A stretch of DNA of 64,000 nucleotides from an uncultured bacterium. Lineage in GTDB: Bacteria; Armatimonadota; Hebobacteria; CAIYQO01. Made by a program: the position numbers and the translations under genes. The notes beneath the pieces are model-generated. The model did no database searches. It was given only the letters and a program-made list of their open reading frames with translations, and was not told where the DNA came from. The stretch is taken from assembly GCA_903928345.1 (NCBI GenBank), contig CAIYQO010000278.1, positions 1 through 64,000 on the forward strand, in the 5' to 3' direction. This document shows positions 50,605 through 58,529 of the stretch, piece by piece. How positions within the stretch are numbered: position 1 is the first letter of the stretch; each line of letters opens with the position of its first letter.

Positions 50605-51927
50605 CTACCCTTTCGGGAAGATATTCGGCGCCACGACTTGCGCCGCGAGCACCAGGGACAGGGCGAACAGGACGCCGATGATGATCCAGTTCACCACGTT
50701 GTTCCAGGGTTTATTGACGAATTGCGCGCCCAGCAGCTCCTTGTCGTTCAGCAGCAACTGCAGAAAGATGATCGCCGACGGGAGCATGATGCCCGCGAGC
50801 ACCTGCACGCCGAGGATAATCAACTGCAGCGGCGCGCCCGGAATGAGCACGAGGCCCGCCGCCAATAACACGCCCAGCGCGTACACCGCGTAAAAGCCCG
50901 GCGCGTCGTTGACCTTCATATCCAGGCTGGACGGCCAGCCCTTCACCTCGCCATACGCCCAGGCGCTGGATAATGAAATCGTCGTGGTACCCAACACGGC
51001 GGCGTTGATCATCAGTAAGAGCACACCGTTGCGCACCAGCGGCCCGAAGGCCTGCCCCAGGAAACGCGCCATCTGCGCGGGGTCGGTATAGGTGAACCCC
51101 GCATGTTGCAGGCCGTAGCGGCGGGCGGCATCGCCCACGAGCATCATGCACGCCGCCATCAGGATGACGATGCAGGCCCCGATGAAGGTGTCGATGCGCT
51201 CCCACTTCAAATCTGAGAAGCGCAGCCGCTTGTCCGCGATGCAGCTTTGCTGAAAGAAGAGCTGCCACGGCGCGATGGTCGTGCCCACGATGGCGATTAC
51301 CAGGAAGATGTAATCCGACGTGATGCCATGCGGCGGCATCCCCGGCAGCACACACGCCCGGGCCACCGTGCTGACGGAGGGACCCAGGAAGAGCGCGTAC
51401 GCCAACCAGGCCAGGTCGAGCACGCACAGGATTATCGACACGCGCTCCCAGCGCCGATAACTGGCGGTCGCGACCATCACGATCAGTCCTACCGCGGTCA
51501 GCGGCACCGCGAGATAGGGGGAAATCCCCAGCATCGACGCCGCCAGGTTGATCGCGGCGAACTCCGTCACCATGGTGAGGAAGTTCAGCAGTTCCAGGTC
51601 GAAGAGCGAGAAGGCGCCCCACCATTTGCCGAACCGCTTGTAGATCATCGCGGCGTGCCCCTGGCCCGTTGCGATGCCCAGGCGGGCGACCATCTCCTGT
51701 ACGAAATAGGTGACCGGCAGCAGAAAGATAAGCAGCCAGAGCAGCTTCACGCCGTAGGTGGCGCCCGCCTGCGTATACGTCGACACCGCGCCGGCGTCGT
51801 TATCGGCCACCATCACGATCAGACCGGGCCCGAGCACCATCAGAAAGGTCAGCCACCGCCGGGCCCACTTCGAGCGGACGACCCGACCCGCGGTCGGCGT
51901 CGTCAACGTCTCAATGCGTTGGGTCAT
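50605..51927 (-). CDS. NRAMP-related divalent cation transporter (Mg-type signature)
   Basis: A 440-residue inner-membrane transporter with 11 or so helices of the NRAMP/SLC11 fold. The metal-site helix 1, normally D-P-G-N, reads D44-A-G-A47 in MVADNDAGAVSTYTQ. Helix 6, normally A-x-x-M-P-H, reads T216-T-I-A219-P-W in VGTTIAPWQLFFQQS. Loss of the asparagine, methionine and histidine matches, from memory, the NRAMP-related magnesium transporter subgroup rather than Mn/Fe transporters. Other family blocks (EFAAINLAASMLG, LINAAVLGTTTISLSSAWAY-like) are intact. GGAGG lies 6 nt before the ATG. It has its own distant promoter, a long structured leader and a small downstream membrane gene. A P-type ATPase lies upstream in the same direction. 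Confidence 0.88.
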   Translation of the reverse strand: MTQRIETLTTPTAGRVVRSKWARRWLTFLMVLGPGLIVMVADNDAGAVSTYTQAGATYGVKLLWLLIFLLPVTYFVQEMVARLGIATGQGHAAMIYKRFGKWWGAFSLFDLELLNFLTMVTEFAAINLAASMLGISPYLAVPLTAVGLIVMVATASYRRWERVSIILCVLDLAWLAYALFLGPSVSTVARACVLPGMPPHGITSDYIFLVIAIVGTTIAPWQLFFQQSCIADKRLRFSDLKWERIDTFIGACIVILMAACMMLVGDAARRYGLQHAGFTYTDPAQMARFLGQAFGPLVRNGVLLLMINAAVLGTTTISLSSAWAYGEVKGWPSSLDMKVNDAPGFYAVYALGVLLAAGLVLIPGAPLQLIILGVQVLAGIMLPSAIIFLQLLLNDKELLGAQFVNKPWNNVVNWIIIGVLFALSLVLAAQVVAPNIFPKG

Positions 51928-51941
51928 GCTCCACCTCCTTT

Positions 51942-52038
51942 ACGCAGCGGGAACGTGCCCCGCTGACCGGGTCGGTACGCATGACCCCGGCGTGTTACCG
52001 CCGCTGCGTACCGACATGGGTGGTCTGCGCCGCAGACC
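51942..52038 (-). promoter_or_regulatory. Alternative hairpins in the transporter mRNA leader
   Basis: On the minus strand, segment A (GTCGGTACGCA, 52015-52005) pairs perfectly with B (TGCGTACCGAC, 51981-51971), while C (CAGCGGG, 51965-51959) pairs with D (CCCGCTG, 51951-51945). Alternatively, ACGCAGCGG (52009-52001) pairs perfectly with CCGCTGCGT (51950-51942), which excludes both stems. D adjoins the ribosome binding site AAAGGAGG (51941-51934). A separate 7-bp hairpin sits at 52038-52022. The layout is that of an attenuator or translational switch. Confidence 0.55.
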
Positions 52039-52114
52039 GTGCCGTCATGCGCGGGCCGTCCAAGTCACGACTCGGAGGGTCGCACGCATCCAGGCATACT
52101 TCACCCTGTGCCAT
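51995..52114 (-). CDS. Possible 39-codon leader ORF
   Basis: An ATG at 52114 with GGGAGA 8 nt upstream opens a 39-residue frame (MAQGEVCLDACDPPSRDLDG, then PRMTARSAAQTTHVGTQRR) ending in TAA at 51995-51997. The stop lies inside the A-B hairpin, so a ribosome reaching it would disrupt segment A. It has an acidic, proline-containing middle. Expression is not proven. Confidence 0.3.
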   Translation of the reverse strand: MAQGEVCLDACDPPSRDLDGPRMTARSAAQTTHVGTQRR

Positions 52115-52481
52115 TGCGTTGTTCTCCCGGAAGAGAAGTCGGGGACAGGGCACAGGGGGGCGGGTTGCGCGCGGAGAGTGGAGTAGGCGTGCCGACGCCA
52201 TTTCAGGGTTGCGCCCAGGAATGGTGTGCGGTCGCGTGCGCGGGGAGATCGCGTTATATCCGAGGAGTAGCCTCGGCGGTGTTTCGCGTCAGGCGCCCTG
52301 CGTGCGCTGCCGATCCCTCATGCCGATGTCCTATGGAATTGTCGTTTCGTCGCTTATGACTAGGACCAGCGTCCATTCGCGAAACCACCACCTTTCCCCC
52401 CTGCAGATTGGCGAGCGGATCGCCGTAGGGGAGGTTGCCGGACTGTGGGGGATTGGGGTGCCCACAGGTCACAACCTGAGC

Positions 52482-52511
52482 AGTATATACCCGGACGTAC
52501 CTGCCCGTCAA
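52482..52511 (-). promoter_or_regulatory. Sigma70-type promoter of the NRAMP-related operon
   Basis: TTGACG (52511-52506), an 18-nt spacer and TATACT (52487-52482) lie just after the ATPase stop. The predicted start near 52476 gives a leader of about 550 nt before ATG 51927. The first 80 nt can form CTGTGGG/CCCACAG (52467-52461 with 52449-52443), closed by AGGTTG/CAACCT, and GGCGA/TCGCC. Confidence 0.65.
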
Positions 52512-52541
52512 GGCAAGTTCAGGGTATTTTCCACGACATGG

Positions 52542-55094
52542 TCAGGCCGATTCCAGCCCATACCGCGGCGCGCGGCGCGTGGTGAGGCGCTTGACCCCTT
52601 CGAACCAGAGCACGCTGCCCACGCCGGCGAGGAGGCAGAGAAGCAGGTCGTCGGCGTGGAGGGCGGTGAAGCGGAACAGGTCGCGCAGCACCGGGACACG
52701 GAGCACCAGGGTGAGCAGCGCCGCCGCGCCGGCCAGCACGCCCCACGCCGCGGGGTTGGGCACGCGCAGGGTGGCGGTAAGCGAGTGCGTCCAGGAGCGG
52801 TTCATCAGCACCAGCACGGCGTTGGCGACGACGAGGGTGGTGAACATCAGCGTGCGTGCTTCCGCCACCCCCTGTCCGCGTCCCCATGCCACCGCGAAGA
52901 CGGCGAGCACGCCGAGTAAGAGGCTGCCACCTTGCAGCAGGCTGTAGACGAGTGCGCGGCGGCTGAAGAGGGGGGCGTCGGGGGCGCGCGGGGGGCGGGT
53001 CATCGCCTCCGGGTCGGCGGGTTCGGCCTCGAAGGCCACCGAGCACGCCGGGTCGATGAGCAGGTGCAGGAAGGCGATGTGCACGGGCAGCAGCACCAGC
53101 GGCCAGGCGAGCACCACGGGAATCAGGGTCATGCCGGCGATGGGCACGTGAATGGCCAGGATGTACGCCATCGCCTTGTTCAGGTTGGCATGCACGCGCC
53201 GCCCCATGCGGATCGCGTCCACGATGCCGGCAAAGCTGTCCTCCAGCAGCACCAGGGCGGCGGCTTCGCGCGCCACGTCGGCGCCGTGCCCGCCCATGGC
53301 GATGCCGATATGCGCCGCCTTCAGCGCCGGGGCGTCGTTCACCCCGTCGCCGGTCATCGCCACGATCTCCCCGTTCGCCTTGAACGCATTCACCAGGCGC
53401 AGCTTCTGCTCGGGCACCATGCGCGCGAAAAGGGCGGCACCGGCCACGCGGCGGCGCAGTTCGTCGTCGGACAGCGCGTCGAGTTCCGCGCCGGTGATCA
53501 CCGGCGTCGCCGGCAGTCCCGCCGCGCGCGCCACCGCCTGCGCCGTGGCGGGGTAATCGCCGGTAATCATCATCACGCGGATGCCCGCGGTGTGGCAGGT
53601 CCGCACCGCCGCGGGCACGGTGGGGCGGAGGGGGTCGCAGAGCCCGAGCAGGCCGACGAAGGCAAAGGGGAAGTCGTGCTGCAAGCCGGGCAGCACATCG
53701 TCATCCACTCGCGCCTGTGCCACCCCGAGCACGCGCAGGCCTTGCTCCGCCAGTGCCTGCACCGCCCGCGCGAGGTCGGCCTGCCGCGCGTCGTCCAGGT
53801 GGCAGAGGTCGGCGATGGCCTCGGGCGCGCCCTTGGCGGCGATGACGTAGGCCGCGCCGCCGGGCGCGCGCCACGCGTGAGACATCGCCAGCAGCGCGCG
53901 CGAGAGCGGGTATTCGCGCTCCAGCGTCCAGTCCGCATGCAGGTGCTCGGTATGCGCCAGCCCCTCCTCGCCCAGCGCGCGGATGGCGCGCTCGGTGGGG
54001 TCGAAGGGGTCGGTCTGACTGGCGAGCACGCCGTATTCCACCAGCTCGTGAAAGTCGTCGGGCAGCGGCGCCGCGGCGTCGACCGCCCGCCCGTGGGCGT
54101 AGAGGTGCGTCACCGTCATGCGGTTCTCCGTCAGTGTGCCGGTTTTATCCACACAGAGCACGGTGGCGGCGCCCAGCGTTTCCAGCGCCGCCATGCGCCG
54201 CGTGAGCACCTGCTGCCGCGCCAGCCGCCAGGCGCCGAGGGCCAGAAAGAGCACCAGCACCACGGCGAATTCGTCGGGCAATATGCCCATCGCCAGCGAA
54301 ATGCCCACCAGCGCGCCGGAAATCCACTGCCCGCGCGTGAGGCCGAAGATGAGCACCACCAGCGCCGAAAGGCCGCCGCCGATCAGGCCGAAGGTCCACA
54401 GCAGCGCGCGCGTCTGCCGCTGCAATGGGGTGGGCGTGGGCGGTTCGCGGTGCAGCGCCCCGCCGATGCGCCCCAGCGCCGTCGCCGCGCCGGTGGCCGT
54501 CACGCGCATCACCCCTTGCCCTTGCAGCACCAGCGTGCCGGAGTAGAGGCATGGCGTGTCGTCGCCGCCCGGGCGGCCCGGCGCGGTCACCGCCGGGTCG
54601 GGGGCCTTGCGCACCGGCGCCGACTCGCCGGTGAGCAGCGATTCGTCCACCGACAGGTTGAGCCCCGCCTGCAGCAGACCGTCGGCGGCCACGCGGTCGC
54701 CCTCGGCCAGCAGCACCACGTCTCCGCACACCACCTCGCGCCCGGCTACGCGGCGGGCCTCCCCGTCGCGCACTACGCGCGCCCGCGGACTGGAGAGTTC
54801 GCGCAGCGCCGACAACGCCCGCTCGGTGCGCCGTTCTTGCACGAAGGTGATGGTCATGATGACGAAGACGAAGCTGAGCAGCATCGCCGCCTCGCGCACG
54901 TCGCCGAGGAGCAGATACATCGTGCCGCCCGCCAGCAGCAGCAGGAACATCGGCTCGCGCGCCACCTCGCCGGCGAGCGCCCACACCCCGCGCCGCCGTG
55001 CCGCCGGCAGCTCGTTGGGCCCGTCGCGCCCCAGCCGCGCCCGCGCCTCCGCCGCGGACAGCCCCTCCCGCCGTGCTGCGTCGAAATCCACCAT
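52542..55094 (-). CDS. P-type cation-transporting ATPase (P2-like)
   Basis: An 850-residue inner-membrane ion pump. It begins with a cation-ATPase N-terminal domain (GLSAAEARARLGRDGPNELP). The actuator loop has SVDESLLTGESAPV, the phosphorylation loop has VLCVDKTGTLTENRMTV (Asp near 315), and the hinge has MTGDGVNDAPALKAAHIGIA. M4 carries PDEF in GILPDEFAVVLV, not the PEGL of Ca pumps or the PEML of MgtA, so the ion cannot be assigned. Six C-terminal helices complete a P2-type topology. The frame opens with GTG at 55142, but MVDFDAARREG at 55094 fits the family better; neither has a strong ribosome binding site. It is in line with the NRAMP-related gene. Confidence 0.92.
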   Translation of the reverse strand: MVDFDAARREGLSAAEARARLGRDGPNELPAARRRGVWALAGEVAREPMFLLLLAGGTMYLLLGDVREAAMLLSFVFVIMTITFVQERRTERALSALRELSSPRARVVRDGEARRVAGREVVCGDVVLLAEGDRVAADGLLQAGLNLSVDESLLTGESAPVRKAPDPAVTAPGRPGGDDTPCLYSGTLVLQGQGVMRVTATGAATALGRIGGALHREPPTPTPLQRQTRALLWTFGLIGGGLSALVVLIFGLTRGQWISGALVGISLAMGILPDEFAVVLVLFLALGAWRLARQQVLTRRMAALETLGAATVLCVDKTGTLTENRMTVTHLYAHGRAVDAAAPLPDDFHELVEYGVLASQTDPFDPTERAIRALGEEGLAHTEHLHADWTLEREYPLSRALLAMSHAWRAPGGAAYVIAAKGAPEAIADLCHLDDARQADLARAVQALAEQGLRVLGVAQARVDDDVLPGLQHDFPFAFVGLLGLCDPLRPTVPAAVRTCHTAGIRVMMITGDYPATAQAVARAAGLPATPVITGAELDALSDDELRRRVAGAALFARMVPEQKLRLVNAFKANGEIVAMTGDGVNDAPALKAAHIGIAMGGHGADVAREAAALVLLEDSFAGIVDAIRMGRRVHANLNKAMAYILAIHVPIAGMTLIPVVLAWPLVLLPVHIAFLHLLIDPACSVAFEAEPADPEAMTRPPRAPDAPLFSRRALVYSLLQGGSLLLGVLAVFAVAWGRGQGVAEARTLMFTTLVVANAVLVLMNRSWTHSLTATLRVPNPAAWGVLAGAAALLTLVLRVPVLRDLFRFTALHADDLLLCLLAGVGSVLWFEGVKRLTTRRAPRYGLESA

Positions 55095-55193
55095 GTCGCG
55101 GGCGTCCTCGTTTCCACGGTAGCCGCCATTGGCGCCGCGCACCCGCCCGGCATGTGGGGGTTTTCGGGCAAGGGAAGGAAGAACATTACCGGC

Positions 55194-55223
55194 TTGACAG
55201 CCTGCGGCGGGGGGTGCTATATT
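55194..55223 (+). promoter_or_regulatory. Promoter of tRNA-Pro
   Basis: TTGACA (55194-55199) and TATATT (55218-55223) with an 18-nt spacer lie 11 nt before the mature tRNA. The -35 is a perfect consensus. Confidence 0.85.
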
Positions 55224-55234
55224 ATATCGGCCAT

Positions 55235-55311
55235 CGGGGTGTAGCTCAGCTTGGTAGAGTGCACGGTTCGGGTCCGTGAGGTCGGAGGTTCAAATCCTCT
55301 CACCCCGACCA
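55235..55311 (+). tRNA. tRNA-Pro (anticodon CGG)
   Basis: A 77-nt cloverleaf. The acceptor stem is CGGGGTG with CACCCCG, the D arm GCTC...GAGT, and the anticodon stem CACGG/CCGTG around loop TTCGGGT with anticodon CGG (reads CCG). The T arm is GGAGG-TTCAAAT-CCTCT. The discriminator A and CCA are encoded. No integrase or attachment site is visible beside it. Confidence 0.97.
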
Positions 55312-55313
55312 CT

Positions 55314-55343
55314 TACCGCCCGCGTTGTATAACGCGGGCGGTA
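55314..55343. terminator. Terminator hairpin after tRNA-Pro
   Basis: A perfect 13-bp stem (TACCGCCCGCGTT, loop GTAT, complement) starts 3 nt after the tRNA and is followed by GTCATTT. It may also end transcription of the convergent methyltransferase gene. Confidence 0.75.
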
Positions 55344-55373
55344 GTCATTTGGTGGGGGCACGTCGGGACGGCG

Positions 55374-55934
55374 CTACCAGATGAGCGGGATCAAGGCCTT
55401 CGTGCGTTGTCGGTACGCCGGATATTGCTCGGGGAACTGCTGCACCAGCATACGCTCCTCGGTCAGGGCGCTGTAGATGAAATACGGTGTGGTGAGGACG
55501 AACGCGACCAGCCAGGGGGCGCCGCCGACGCAGGCCGCCCCCAACATGGCGAGCATGATGCCGGAATAGATGGGATGGCGGATGACGCGATAGGGGCCGG
55601 AGGTCACGAGGTCGGGCTCCGCTTTCAGCGACATGGGCATGCCCCAATTGCGCCCCAAATGCACGCGCGCCCAGATGGCCAGGGCAAAACCCAGCAGGCA
55701 GAGCACCAGGCCGGCGATGGGCAGAAGGGGATGGGCCATGCTGGTGCGTAGCGCGACGCGGGCAAAGAGGTGGGTGCGCGTGTAAAGCAGGAAGACGGTC
55801 ACGACCACCACGATCCGCACAATCGCGCCGCGCCGATCCACGCGGATCGTCTTTTTGGCGCCGACCGCCGCGATAATCCAGTAGCAGTAGAACGCGACAA
55901 ACATCAGCGCGAGCAGCAAGAGCACGACCTTCAT
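55374..55934 (-). CDS. Isoprenylcysteine carboxyl methyltransferase-like membrane protein
   Basis: A 186-residue membrane protein of the ICMT/phospholipid methyltransferase-like family with about five helices. The cofactor-binding C-terminal block is typical: LVTSGPYRVIRHPIYSGIML, then FVLTTPYFIYSALTEERMLV and QQFPEQYPAYRQRTKALIP. The conserved R-H-P and E-E residues, expected to contact S-adenosylmethionine, are present. Bacterial members methylate varied isoprenoids, lipids or small molecules, and the substrate here is unknown. It converges on tRNA-Pro, with the pyrD gene 32 nt upstream on the same strand. Confidence 0.9.
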   Translation of the reverse strand: MKVVLLLLALMFVAFYCYWIIAAVGAKKTIRVDRRGAIVRIVVVVTVFLLYTRTHLFARVALRTSMAHPLLPIAGLVLCLLGFALAIWARVHLGRNWGMPMSLKAEPDLVTSGPYRVIRHPIYSGIMLAMLGAACVGGAPWLVAFVLTTPYFIYSALTEERMLVQQFPEQYPAYRQRTKALIPLIW

Positions 55935-55966
55935 GGGGTCATTGTAAGTTTTCGCCCCGCCAATGT

Positions 55967-56902
55967 CTACACCGCCGCTTTGCCGATGATAGCGGTGACG
56001 GACTCTTCGCAGCGGTCGCGCAGGTAGGTGGCGATGCCGGCGGCGATGGTGGCGCAGACGTTGGGGGTGCGGAAGAGGGCGGTGCCGACGCCCACGCAGG
56101 TGGCGCCGGCGAGGAGCAGCTCCAGCGCGTCCTCCGCGGTAGCAACGCCGCCGAGGCCGAGGATGGGGATGAAGCGCTCGCGGCAGACGGCGGTGTAGCA
56201 GCGATGCACCAGATAGACGGCGACGGGATGGACGCCGATGCCGGAGTAGCCCCCGACCCGGTTGCCGAGGATGGGGCGTTGCGTCTTCACGTCGATCGCC
56301 ATGCCGTGCAGGGTGTTGATGAGGGAGATGGCGTTCGCCCCGCCGTCAATGGCGGCGCGCGCGGGCACGGCGATATCGGTGACGTTCGGCGTGAGCTTGA
56401 CGATAAGCGGTTTGCCGCCCATGCAGCCTTTGACGATGCCCACCAGCTCTTCCAACATGCAGGCGTCGCTGCCGAACATCACGCCGTTCTTCACGTTCGG
56501 GCAGGAGACGTTCAGCTCGATGCCCCGCACCTCGTCCAGGGAGGCGAGCAGCGTGGCGCAGGTGCGGTAGTCCTCGATGGTGTTGCCCGCGATGCTGGCG
56601 ATGACGGGGATGTCGAGGCGGCGGTATTTGGGGATTTCGCGCGCGATGAAGGTGTGCACGCCGGGGTTCTGCAGGCCGATGGCGTTGAGGATGCCCGCGC
56701 GCGTCTCTACCACACGCGGCTCCTTGTTGCCGCTCCGCGGCTCGCGGGTGATCGTTTTGGTAATCACCGCGCCCACGCCGGGCAAGCCGGGCACCAGTTC
56801 GGCGTAATCCGGCCCGAAGATGCCGGAGGCGACCACCAGCGGCGAGGCCAGGCGGATGCCTGCCAGTTGCGAGGCCAGAATATTGTCGGCCGCCGTGCTC
56901 AT
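55967..56902 (-). CDS. pyrD: PyrD, dihydroorotate dehydrogenase B catalytic subunit
   Basis: A 311-residue FMN-dependent TIM barrel (class 1B) that oxidises dihydroorotate to orotate in pyrimidine synthesis. Blocks are LASPLVVASGIFGPDYAELV, GAVITKTITREPRSGN, ILNAIGLQNPGV, ELNVSCPNVKNGVMFG (with the catalytic cysteine), PLIVKLTPNVTDI, NAISLINTLHGMAIDVKTQR and PILGLGGVATAEDALELLLA. It should pair with the PyrK subunit encoded upstream; ATG 56902 overlaps the pyrK stop in ATGA. GTG 56911 with GGAGA upstream is an alternative start. Confidence 0.95.
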   Translation of the reverse strand: MSTAADNILASQLAGIRLASPLVVASGIFGPDYAELVPGLPGVGAVITKTITREPRSGNKEPRVVETRAGILNAIGLQNPGVHTFIAREIPKYRRLDIPVIASIAGNTIEDYRTCATLLASLDEVRGIELNVSCPNVKNGVMFGSDACMLEELVGIVKGCMGGKPLIVKLTPNVTDIAVPARAAIDGGANAISLINTLHGMAIDVKTQRPILGNRVGGYSGIGVHPVAVYLVHRCYTAVCRERFIPILGLGGVATAEDALELLLAGATCVGVGTALFRTPNVCATIAAGIATYLRDRCEESVTAIIGKAAV

Positions 56903-58131
56903 CGCTCCCACACGATCTCCTTCGCGTCAAATACCGGGCCATCCTTGCAGACGCGCTTCTTTTCCGTCCCCGCGGCACCGACCGTCGTGCACGTGCACGC
57001 GTAGCAGGCGCCGATGCCGCAGGCCATGCGCTCTTCGAGCAGCACCCGGCAGTCCAGCGCGTGCCGCCCCACGAGTTGCGCGGTGGCGCGCAGCATCCCG
57101 TGCGGGCCGCAGGCGTAGACGCACACGTCGTCGGTCGGCAAGCGTCCTTCGGTCAGGTGGCGGGCCAGCACCTCGGTGACGAAGCCCTTTTCGCCCTCCG
57201 ACCCGTCGTCGGTGCAGATATGGACGGCGGCGGCGCCGATCTCGGCGAATTCCTCGGTAATCAGTCGGCGGAATTCCGGCGTGCCGGGCACGGGGTGGCG
57301 CGTGAGGGTGTGGTCCGGGCGGCAGAGTGCCGGCACCAGGAATTCGCTCTTCAATGCGCCGAGATACAGGTGCACGGCGACGTTGCGGCTGCGCAACAAC
57401 TCGGCCAGGGCGACCAGCGGCGCGGCGCCGATACCCCCGGCGACGAGGAGGGCGTGGCGTTCCGTCCCGACCGCGAAGCCGTTGCCGCACGGCCCGATGG
57501 CGTCGACCGTCTGCCCCGTGCGCACCTGCGTCAGCAAGTTGGTGCCGCGCCCGACGACCTTGTAGAGGAAGGTGACCTCAGCGGGTTGGCGGTCGAGCTG
57601 ATCGCGCAGGGCGGCGGGTAGCTCGCCGGCGCGCGCCAACAGGGCGCGGTCGAAACCGGTATAGGTGATGTTGTGGATGCTGAAGGGCCGCCGGAGAGCC
57701 AACGGCACGCCGCCGTCCGGGGGCTGATCGCAGGCGAGGTGGAAGAATTGCCCGGGTTGCAGGCAGAACGCCGGCTCCGGGGGGAGCTGCAGCCGCAACA
57801 GGTAGTGGCCCGGGCACAGCATGGTGTTGCCCAGCACCGTGAGCGGCAGGCAGCGCGTGTCCCGCGCGTCGCACGCCGGGGGCGCGCTCCCCGTCAGATG
57901 CGCGAGGCGGTCATACGGCAACCGGCCCCACGGCGTCAGGGTGTCCGGCGTTGCGGCAAGGGCGACGTCGATGAAAGAGTTCCGCAGCGTGAAGGCGACG
58001 GTGAGCGCGCCGGGCCGCTCCCAGCGGAGGGCGTCGGGTGCCGTGCGCCGGCATCGATACCCCAGCGCCTGGCCGTAGTCCTCGAGTTCCCGCGCGTAAC
58101 CGTCGTGTTGCTGTTCGCCTGGCCTATCCAC
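56899..58131 (-). CDS. pyrK: PyrK-like electron transfer subunit with extra N-terminal domain
   Basis: A 410-residue flavoprotein that passes electrons from dihydroorotate dehydrogenase to NAD+. The FAD domain has PLALRRPFSIHNI. The NAD domain begins HALLVAGGIGAAPLVALAEL and ends VYACGPHGMLRATAQL. The 2Fe-2S binding cysteines are in ERMACGIGACYACTC and KRVCKDGPVF. Ordinary PyrK is about 250-280 residues; here an extra 100 residues or so precede the FAD domain (YARELEDYGQALGYRCRRTA, FTLRNSFIDVALAATPDT), and I do not recognise them. GTG 58131 has AGGCAGGG 6 nt upstream; TTG 58161 lacks such a site. It overlaps pyrD by 4 nt. Confidence 0.88.
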   Translation of the reverse strand: MDRPGEQQHDGYARELEDYGQALGYRCRRTAPDALRWERPGALTVAFTLRNSFIDVALAATPDTLTPWGRLPYDRLAHLTGSAPPACDARDTRCLPLTVLGNTMLCPGHYLLRLQLPPEPAFCLQPGQFFHLACDQPPDGGVPLALRRPFSIHNITYTGFDRALLARAGELPAALRDQLDRQPAEVTFLYKVVGRGTNLLTQVRTGQTVDAIGPCGNGFAVGTERHALLVAGGIGAAPLVALAELLRSRNVAVHLYLGALKSEFLVPALCRPDHTLTRHPVPGTPEFRRLITEEFAEIGAAAVHICTDDGSEGEKGFVTEVLARHLTEGRLPTDDVCVYACGPHGMLRATAQLVGRHALDCRVLLEERMACGIGACYACTCTTVGAAGTEKKRVCKDGPVFDAKEIVWER

Positions 58132-58244
58132 GTTGCTGCCCTGCCTGCCTCGCTGGGTCAAATCCGCGCGGTCAGTTTACCAGAATTCCAGGGTGGAGTC
58201 CACGTTGGAGACGTGCGGTGAGGGTGCCGTAGGGAGGTGGAGGA

Positions 58245-58487
58245 CGATAATTCACAGGGATGAAGGGGATGGGAGGGATAGAAGGGATGGGAGCAAGGCT
58301 GGTGGTGATCCGCGCATGGCACGACAAAATGCCTGCCTATCCTCGGTATCCCTTATATCTTCAATACCGTTCAAATGTCCGCACCCGTCAGAGCCCCTCT
58401 CCCGCTGGGAGAGGGGTTGGGGTGAGGGCCGCGCGGGAGCGCGGAACGATTTGTGCACGGTATCCCTTTCATCCCTGTGAATTATCG
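58245..58487. repeat. Palindromic element B with internal hairpin
   Basis: Perfect 20-bp terminal inverted arms, CGATAATTCACAGGGATGAA at 58245-58264 and its complement at 58468-58487, enclose about 200 nt. A perfect 10-bp hairpin, CCCCTCTCCC/GGGAGAGGGG (58394-58416), lies inside. It sits between pheS and the pyrK promoter region. Related single ends lie at 40496 and near 49920. Confidence 0.8.
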
Positions 58488-58529
58488 ACAGAGAGACGGG
58501 GTCGATTACGATTACGAGCACGTTTACAG

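Noticed and set aside
51928-52511. M-box or yybP-ykoY riboswitch upstream of the NRAMP-related gene
   Set aside because: I compared the leader with remembered consensus blocks of both classes and found no convincing match. A covariance-model search would be decisive.
52254-52511. Minus-strand ORF of 85 codons in the transporter leader
   Set aside because: It begins inside the promoter region, lacks a ribosome binding site and has no recognisable features. The structured-leader reading explains the region better.
55194-55343. Integration site or genomic island edge at tRNA-Pro
   Set aside because: No integrase gene and no duplicated tRNA 3' end are visible nearby. The flanking genes are ordinary housekeeping genes.
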